Source: Prosopocoilus inquinatus
Lineage: Eukaryota; Arthropoda; Insecta; Coleoptera; Lucanidae
Length of the DNA: 64,000 bases
Assembly (NCBI GenBank): GCA_036172665.1
Contig: CM069873.1
Coordinates: 46,532,001-46,596,000, forward strand
Direction: 5' to 3'
Position numbers and translations under genes: made by a program. The notes beneath the pieces are model-generated. The model worked only from the letters and a program-made list of their open reading frames with translations. It ran no database searches and had not been told where the DNA came from. Positions 35,901-44,900 of this stretch are shown piece after piece; the first letter of the stretch is position 1; each line of letters opens with the position of its first letter.

Positions 35901-38900
35901 TCTCCCTGTATAATTTTACACATTTAAAATCTACGGATCATTACGAGTGCGAATACGTATCAATTGATAATTTTGGTTTCCATGACAACGAAAAAAAAAA
36001 ACTTTTATTTTTCAATCTAGAAAGCTATGAACCGCATTTTTTTGATCTAATGCGATCAAGTGTTTCGACAAAATCACTCCTTTGATTGTATTTTGATTTT
36101 CAACATTTTTTCAGCATTTAAAATTTTCATTAGGTCGTAATTCATTTTTTTTAAATAGAAACTCATTACATTTCTTGGCTTAGTTCTACAGAATTTTTTT
36201 TTTCTGAGTACGCTGCTACATATGTCACATTTTCTTTGAAAATTAATTTAAAATAGAGCATGTCTTATTGATATTTTACACTCCCTTTATTTTTATTTTG
36301 AAAACATCATTGAAGTATTAGAGTCGTTCAACGAACACAATCAATTCACAATCGATTTATGATTGCAATCTGTTTAGCGTTCAACGCATCTCAGTCGATT
36401 CAACATCGATATTGAAATCACGTGAAATTATAAATCATGAAAATTTTTCGATACAACTGCGATTAAATATGGCTGGTTAGGGGTTATAGGTGATACCTGT
36501 CACAACAATCCACTGACACTTTGCCAACCTTCAGTGTGTCTATGAATCGATTTAAATGGAATTGATCCAACTATAATCGATTTGTTTGTTGAATGTCCCT
36601 AATATCTTGTTTGATGAAAATTACTATTTTTATACGGACACTTGAAAATTGAGTAATAAGTCGACGTTTCACTGTGTGCTTCACGAATTCTTCAGGAAAT
36701 ATTTATAGTTTTCATAAAAAGCTGTCAAGCACGTAAACGTAGAACGCGAAACGTAGACTCTACTTTTCCCACTGTCCGTACAAAATATATTTTATAAAAA
36801 TTGTATTATTAAATTGTTGTAGTTTGAGTAAAAATGTTAAATTTTGTAGGCTTTGAAAACACCACCTATAGGTGCAGGGAACGACAGAATCGTTACAATT
36901 CTTAATTGTCGTCAATATGAACTACTCGACAAGATATTGGGAGAAAACACATTATTGATTCTCCTTACGTGTTTTCATCTATCAAGTCTACTCCATCTCG
37001 GTCAGCTACAAGTTTGTTTAAGTTGAAGCAAATGACAATCGGTCATTCATCAGCTTCAACAACTTTGAAGGAACAACTACGAACAGTGGAAGTTACACCT
37101 GCACTAAACCCATTACAGCTAGCTTCTGCAAGTCAACAACAATCTAGACTAAGAAGAGGAAAGCAGAGTAAAGATTAAAATGTTCATTGTCAGATGTATT
37201 ACGATATGAGAGAACAAGACGAAAGGGACAGATTGTTGATGGAATGAATTGTTACAGCTATAGATAAATTTGCAGATAAATAATTCTTTTTTGTTAAAGA
37301 AATTTATTTATTTGCAATTTTTTTGTGTGGTTGACTTATGGAAGTTAATAGTAATGAGTTTACTTCAAATGTAAGTTCCACAGTTTGTGGTTGATTAAAG
37401 TTGAATTTTTTATTTTGAATTTGAATATTTTTTAATAATATAATATCTGCAATTATAAAATGTAATTATAAAAACTATGTATTTGGCTCTAAACACTTCT
37501 GTTTAAATACTAAAAAGTAGAGTTACAATATAATAATTAAAACAAATAACAAATAAAGAGTGCACATTACAAAAATAAAGTATATTTTTTTAAATTTTAT
37601 TGTACGTTAACTATTGTTCATAATTGACTCTTTGCAAAAGTTGGCCTCGAAAGATGTTTCCTGATACCTGATCTTGCACTCATCTTTGGCGATGAATTTT
37701 TTGTGCAGCATCCAAATTATTCAAGATCTCACCATTTGTTAAACAAATATTATGCAACACTGAGCAACGTACTATTGTCTTGATACGTTTCTGAGTAGAT
37801 AATTCCAATGCTTTTGTAAAAATTGCACTCCATCTAACTTTCAACTTTACCAAACGCTCTTTCAATTATGTTGCGGCTCATTGCATAGTGATTTTTAAAA
37901 AGAACTTGCTGTGGTGTTAAATTATTATGCCTGTTTGGAGTGATTATTCCTATTGGACGCACAATATTACCATAACCACTATCCCCTAACAAATAATTAT
38001 TATTTACATCATATAGGGCCATTTGCACCACTTTCAGTTAAAATTTAAGCTCCACTTAACTCCATAGAAACAATTGTTGCAACAAACGCTTCTATGGAAT
38101 TAAGTGGAGCTTAAATTTTAACTGAAAGTGGTGCAAATGGCCCATAATCCATATCGGTAGATTGGGCTGTAACAAAGTACTCTTGCATCGTGTACAGAAC
38201 CCGAACCCGAACCCGAACCTGTAACAAAGTCTATAAATTTTCCTGTGCGAGAACACACTGCTTGAATTTGTATAGAATAAAACAATTTACAGTTAATATA
38301 TAGATCATGCAATGCAGTAGGGTATATTATTCTAACATGACAACCGTCAATTGCACCAACAGCTTGATCAAAGGCACCGAGTGTGCTAAGTTTGCAAATT
38401 CTTGCCCAATTTCTTGTAGTTCTTCATTTGTTGGTAATTTAATTATTTGATGAGTAAATTGCACCGTTTCATTTAAAGTTCTGGTAATACTATTTAAAAC
38501 TGTTCGTGACAAAACAAAAGTACAATTCCACAATTCGATATGACGTTCCACATGCCAACCAGTATAACAACACTACAATCTCAAAAATATAACTATAAAT
38601 AATACACAGATAAAACAGCGACATCCTACAATCGCTTTTTGATCTAACATTATAGTAGGATAGACAAATTGAAGCGGATTTGCTACCTGATAAGTCCCGC
38701 ATGTAAGGCGGCCATGCTTGCTGTCAAAGCATAATGAAAGTTTTAAAAATTTTGTAGCAAATCGTTTATGATTGCAGTGAAAACCTCGAGCAGCCTCTGT
38801 ACAGCTGTTTCAGCTCTGATTTGGGGCTTCGTCAGTAGAGACATAGCTCGACATTCCCACTGCAAACAAAAGAAACGACAATTTATTCGCAAATGCGATG

Positions 38901-41900
38901 TAATAGTGATAACAGATAAAACAGCGACATCCTACAATCGCTTTTTGACATTGCAGTAGGATAGACAAATTGAAGCGGATTTGCTACCTAATAACGAAGC
39001 CCCAAACAGGGCTGAAACAGCTGTACAAAGGCTGCTCGAGGTTTTCACTGCAATCAAAAACGATTCGCAACAAAATTTTTATAAATAATACGACATTAAC
39101 TCATCTAATTTTCAATTTTTTCATGCTTATTTACCTCATATTCTTTACTCCAACCCGTTAATTTGTTAGGATATAAAGCAATCAAACTTTGCAAAGATCG
39201 AAAAGATATTCGCAAATGATCAATTTTACGACCTTCTAGACTAATACAATTCCTCGCTCTTTTAACCAAAAATTACAAAAATAGCAAAAACACTGTCCTT
39301 TTGGCACTCTTCACTGATAAATCACAACGACTAATTCTTCATAAGGACAATGAGGATAATTCACATTAAAGACTACCAAATACCAATTTTAAGTTCAAAC
39401 TCTACCTTTAGTTTTAGAGATTCTAAAGTCTCGTACAAACTGTCAGTTAGTAAACATTCACTCCTATGTTATATCATTTACATTGAAGATAACGTGCTGT
39501 TTTCGATGTTGTCACATAGGAATTTGAACGTGAACTCGATCGACAACATCAAGTTATGTTTAACGAAAATGATACAACTTAGGGTGAATGATGAATTATT
39601 TGTTGTATTAGTCATGGGCAATTAGATTTAGAGGCAAAACATATCTATTAAAGCGCAGATTATAAAATTAATAAAGAACCCTTTAAAATTGCATGAACAT
39701 GAAAATGATATCCAAGAAATAAAATCACTTTCCCACTATAATCCGTCACTTACCGCGATGGAAAAGTTTTTGGTCTTTTTCGGGGAAAGTTATGTTATTG
39801 TTATTTAAGGTGGCAAAACTGTTACACTATCAGAAAAAGAAAAAAAATCATCATTAGAAATATACTGTGTAATTTAAAAAAATCGAAGGAAGCATGACCG
39901 CTCGACGTTAACTGATTTAACCTTCAAGCGGGCGCGCGGTCATTTGTAACGGCAGCGGTCGCGCGTAACCTAAAAACCTACAGGATATATCAGAGAAATA
40001 AAACACTTATTAATCAATAATTTATTTTTTTATAATCAGGAACATTATTTTTTTTTCTAGGACATTAATTTGTCGAAAAAAAGGAACTTAAGTTTTGGTA
40101 AAAACTAAATTATAAAATAAAATAACATAACGTAAATTTTCTTTGTATTAAAAACCTAGTTTAGGAACACAAAATCATTTTAGGTGTCTATAACTAGCTA
40201 TAAATACCTAGTAACTAGTAACAAAAATAAAATTATAGAATCAGTTGGCTCTACGAGATCAAATAATTAATATTACCGTCATCTTAGGTCTAGTTTTCTT
40301 CAGGATCAGTGTCTTCGCCAATATAACATTCATTGCAAATGAAGGTAGTGTGGTTTCTACAAATATTTCTGTGACATGATGTGCATTGAGTTTTCGATTG
40401 CCTCCTTTTTTTTCTCCTTTTTTTTGCTGGGCATATTTTGCAGTTTCCTCTACATGTTGTGCTGGAACTAGTGCTTGCTTGATTACCAGTATCTTCAACA
40501 TCCATATTCAAATGTTCTCTTATGTTTCTTTTTAGCTTTCTTGGGTGGTTTACCATCGTAGATCTTTGGACATACTCATTTATCAGCTCCATGCCCAATT
40601 CACGTAAATATTTCCGTCTTTTCTCTATAACAATTTTATTTGCCCTCAATATTACCATGGCATTTATTCCAGCAATATCTAAAAGATGAAAGTGTCAACG
40701 TCAATCTATTATTCTTCCTTGACGTAGTATACATCTTTACTTTTTTGTCGACTTCATCGACACCGCCTTTCGTTTTATTAAAAAAAGTTACTATGTTTGG
40801 CTTGCGCTTTACATTTGTACTTTCATCAATTTCAGCAGCAGAATGAAGTGATGATATTAGTACCACAGATCTTTTTTTTGGGTACGTACGACACCAAAGT
40901 AGCCGTGTCAGAAAGTCCAAATCGACTTGAATATTCCGGTAGGCTTTTATCTGTAAAAGAAAGAGGTATTTCTCTTTTGTTTTTACGCATGGTACCAACA
41001 ACAGAAATCTTATGATTTTTGGCCAAATCATCCACCAAAGGAACACTGGTGTACCAATTGTCGATTGTTAGGTTTCGTCCTGTGCCAGAAATTGGTGTAA
41101 TTAGCCTCTTCACTAAGTCTGCTGCAGCATTACTCAACTGGTACGGACCTTCTGGCTGCTTGCCGGCATAAAGCTCAATGTTGAGGACATAAAACGTAGC
41201 AGCGTCAACAAGTGGATATAGCTTTATTCCGTATTTGTCGGGTTTAGATTTATTGTACTGCCGAAAGGGACATTTCCCTCGAAACCGTGCAATCATCTCA
41301 TCTATAACAACATCTTGTCCCACAGAATAAGGTAAAAGGCAATTTTGTGTAAATGTATCCAAAATATCTCTTATTGGTGCAGCTTTATCCAAAATACGAC
41401 GAGGTGCTCGTGTGGTTGCATCATCAAACCGCAATGAATTCAGAAGAAATTTTACTCTTTTCAGTGACATCGTAGTAGGAAAAATAGGCACACCTGTCCC
41501 ATCAGTACCATATAAATCCTCCATATTTGCGTGTGACATCCGTAATGTTCCTGCAATATACAATAATCCGAATAGCGCTCGAATTTCTACACTACTTTTT
41601 CCACTTTGTTACCTTATCACGTCCTGTAAAACACGGAGCTATTTCTGAAAGAGGCAAATCCTCTTCATCTGAATCCGAGCTGCTTGATTCTTCAGTAGAT
41701 TGAGGTTCCTCTGAAACTAGGTGGTCGGAAGTTTCTGACCCTTGGTCACTGAGTTCTGATTCACTCTGTTCATCTTCTCGTAGTATTTCCTCGATTCTAG
41801 CACCCTGTGATAACGGTCGACGACTCATTTTATTAAAAAAACACTATAATAAGCTTAATTTCACAATAATTGGTGATATTCCAAAAAAATAATTTGTCGA

Positions 41901-44900
41901 GTTGAGCGTCGCGCGTAACCTTTTCGACGATAGGCGCGTGATATCGTGTCGACGCCTGCGCCGTTTCTAAAACAATTGCGCTCCGTACGGTAAGGGGCGC
42001 GCGGAGAGTAAGTGTAAACTGTTTATTTGGTAGGTAGTGAAACAATGACAAGCTACTAAGGACAAGATATGCATGCGTCGAGAATTATTATTATTATAAG
42101 CGAAAATGTATTGAATGCGGTTGATTCGACGTCGCGCGACCACTTGAATGTTAACAAAGATATAGTCCTTGACATGTCAAACAATTTTTCTTAAAAATTT
42201 TTTGCTCTATTTCTATTAATGAGAAAGTTATTAAAGAAATGCAGATATATGACTTACGCGGTATACAGTGTGTCCCAGATTGAGTAGGCTGACATGGGTA
42301 ACTTTCTTATTAGCGAAGATAGAGATTTGGTTAAATGGGCAATATTTTGCAGTTTTATGTACTAATTAAGAGGCCGTTGAGAAAATTTGAAAATTTCGAA
42401 TAGTTTCGATATTATTGCAGAAAAATTGAAAATCGCTATTTTCTTTAATGTCTAATAACTAAATTTATCTTGAATGATATACAGCGTGAACACTAAGAAA
42501 AGAATACCACGTAAGAGTAAATTGACATTATTTCACAATATATATAAACAAGTCACAAGAATATGTAATTAAAAGATAAAGCTAGATGTGAAATTAAAGC
42601 TTCAAACAAAAGAAATACATATAAAATAGCGACATCTTACTATCGCTTTTTGACCTAACATTGCATTAGGATAGACAAATTGAAGCGGGATTTGCTCCTA
42701 ATGAGTCCCCCATGCAAGGCGGCCATGCTTGCTGTCAAAGCATAAGAAAGATTTTAGAAAAATTTTGTGCAAATCGTTTTTGATTGCAGTGAGAACCTCG
42801 AGCAGCCTCTGGACAGCTGTTTCAGCCCTGCTTGGGGCTTCTTCAGCAGAAACGTAGCTCGACATTCCCACTGCAGACCAAAAACGACTTGCCCAATTTA
42901 TTCGCAAATGCGATGTAAGAATGATGAACATATAAAATAGCGACATCTTACTATCGCTTTTTGACCTAACATTGCAGTAGGATAGACAAATTGAAGCGGG
43001 ATTTGCTCCTAATGAGTCCCCCATGCAAGGCGGCCATGCTTGCTGTCAAAGCAAGTCGTTTTTGGTCTGCAGTGGGAATGTCGAGCTACGTTTCTGCTGA
43101 AGAAGCCCCAAGCAGGGCTGAAACAGCTGTCCAGAGGCTGCTCGAGGTTCTCACTGCAATCAAAAACGATTTGCACAAAAATTTTTCTAAAATCTTTCAT
43201 TATGCTTTGACAGCAAGCTTGGCCGCCTTGCATGGGGGATTTATTAGGAGCAAATCCCGCATCAATTTGTCTATCCTACTGCAATGTTAGGTCAAAAAGC
43301 GATAGTAAGATGTCGGTATTTTATATGTTCATCATTCTTACATCTCATTTGCGAATAAATTGGGCAAGTCGTTTTTGGTCTGCAGTGGGAATGTCGAGCT
43401 ACATTTCTACTGAAGAAGCCCCAAGCAGGGCTGAAACAGCTGTCCAGAGGCTGCTCGAGGTTCTCACTGCAATCAAGAACGATTTGCACAAAATTTTTCT
43501 AAAAGAAATACAGTTTATTATAAACCACTCTTTATACACACTGCATTAGGAACTACTAGTGGGATTAAAGTGTCCGCCAAAATAATATGAATAGAAAAAC
43601 ATGAAATTCGTTCTTATTTCGCAATTACTTAACTTGGTTCTGAGTGATTATTTCAATGAATTGCTATCATATGCATTTAGATATGCATAATACGCTCTAT
43701 CACTTATAAATAAAAATAAGTCTTTACGAATTTATTTATTAAAAAAGAGAGATAAAAGTTTGTTTTTTATGTTTCATGATTTGGATCAATTAAAAAAGAA
43801 TGACTCCTGGCAAATTAACATATTGTCACCGCCCTTAACAGTTGATTCATTTTTCATTTTTGCCTTTTTATCTACACTATAGCTAATATCAGCCAATATT
43901 TTTCCAAATGAAATAATGGGTACCTTTATTAATTTTTGCCTCTCCTTCATGTCAGTAAATAATTATAGCTCCCCAGTCAAATTCTTAGTATCCACTTTTT
44001 TTGGCGGCTGCAGTATATCCTAAAACAGTTCTTTGAAATGCATTCGTTTCGCCCTCCACGTTCACGTAAATTTGAAGTTTTGAATTGATCCAAAATAATA
44101 ACCGAATTTACACACATTCTTTAAAAATTTTACCTCATTAGAAAAATGTACCGTCTGACCTAATCGTTTCTTAATCATAAAATTTGATAGGATACTGAAA
44201 AACGAGAACCAACGAATAATAAAAACTGAAATTATTTTAAATTAGCCCTGAGCTCTGAAACTGAGCGCGCAAATATAACAAATATGTGAACAAATTTAGT
44301 ACGAAAATCGTTAAAATTGGTAAATCTATTTTCAACTTCAAGTTCAAGTTTCAAAATTTATTCCTTATGGAACTATGTAACTCAAAATTGTTATTTTTTT
44401 CTTATTTTGTTGGAATGGTGGAAATAAAGTTATTATTATTATTATTAAATGTTTACTTATTTTATTTCCAGTTTAAACGGAAGTGATCTCAGGTGATTTT
44501 TTTTAATATATGTACATATACCTTATTGGTAGTATATAAAATAGCGACATCTTACTATCGCTTTTTGACCTAACATTGCAGTAGGATAGACAAATTGAAG
44601 CGGGATTTGCTCCTAATGAGTCCCCCATGCAAGGCGGCCATGCTTGCTGTCAAAGCATAATGAAAGATTTTAGAAAAATTTTGTGCAAATCGTTTTTGAT
44701 TGCAGTGAGAACCTCGAGCAGCCTCTGGACAGCTGTTTCAGCCCTGCTGGGGGCTTCTTCAGCAGAAACGTAGCTCGACATTCCCACTGCAGTGGGAATG
44801 TCGAGCTACGCAAGCATGGCCGCCTTGCATGGGGGACTCATTAGGAGCAAATCCCGCTTCAATTTGTCTATCCTACTGCAATGTTAGGTCAAAAAGCGAT

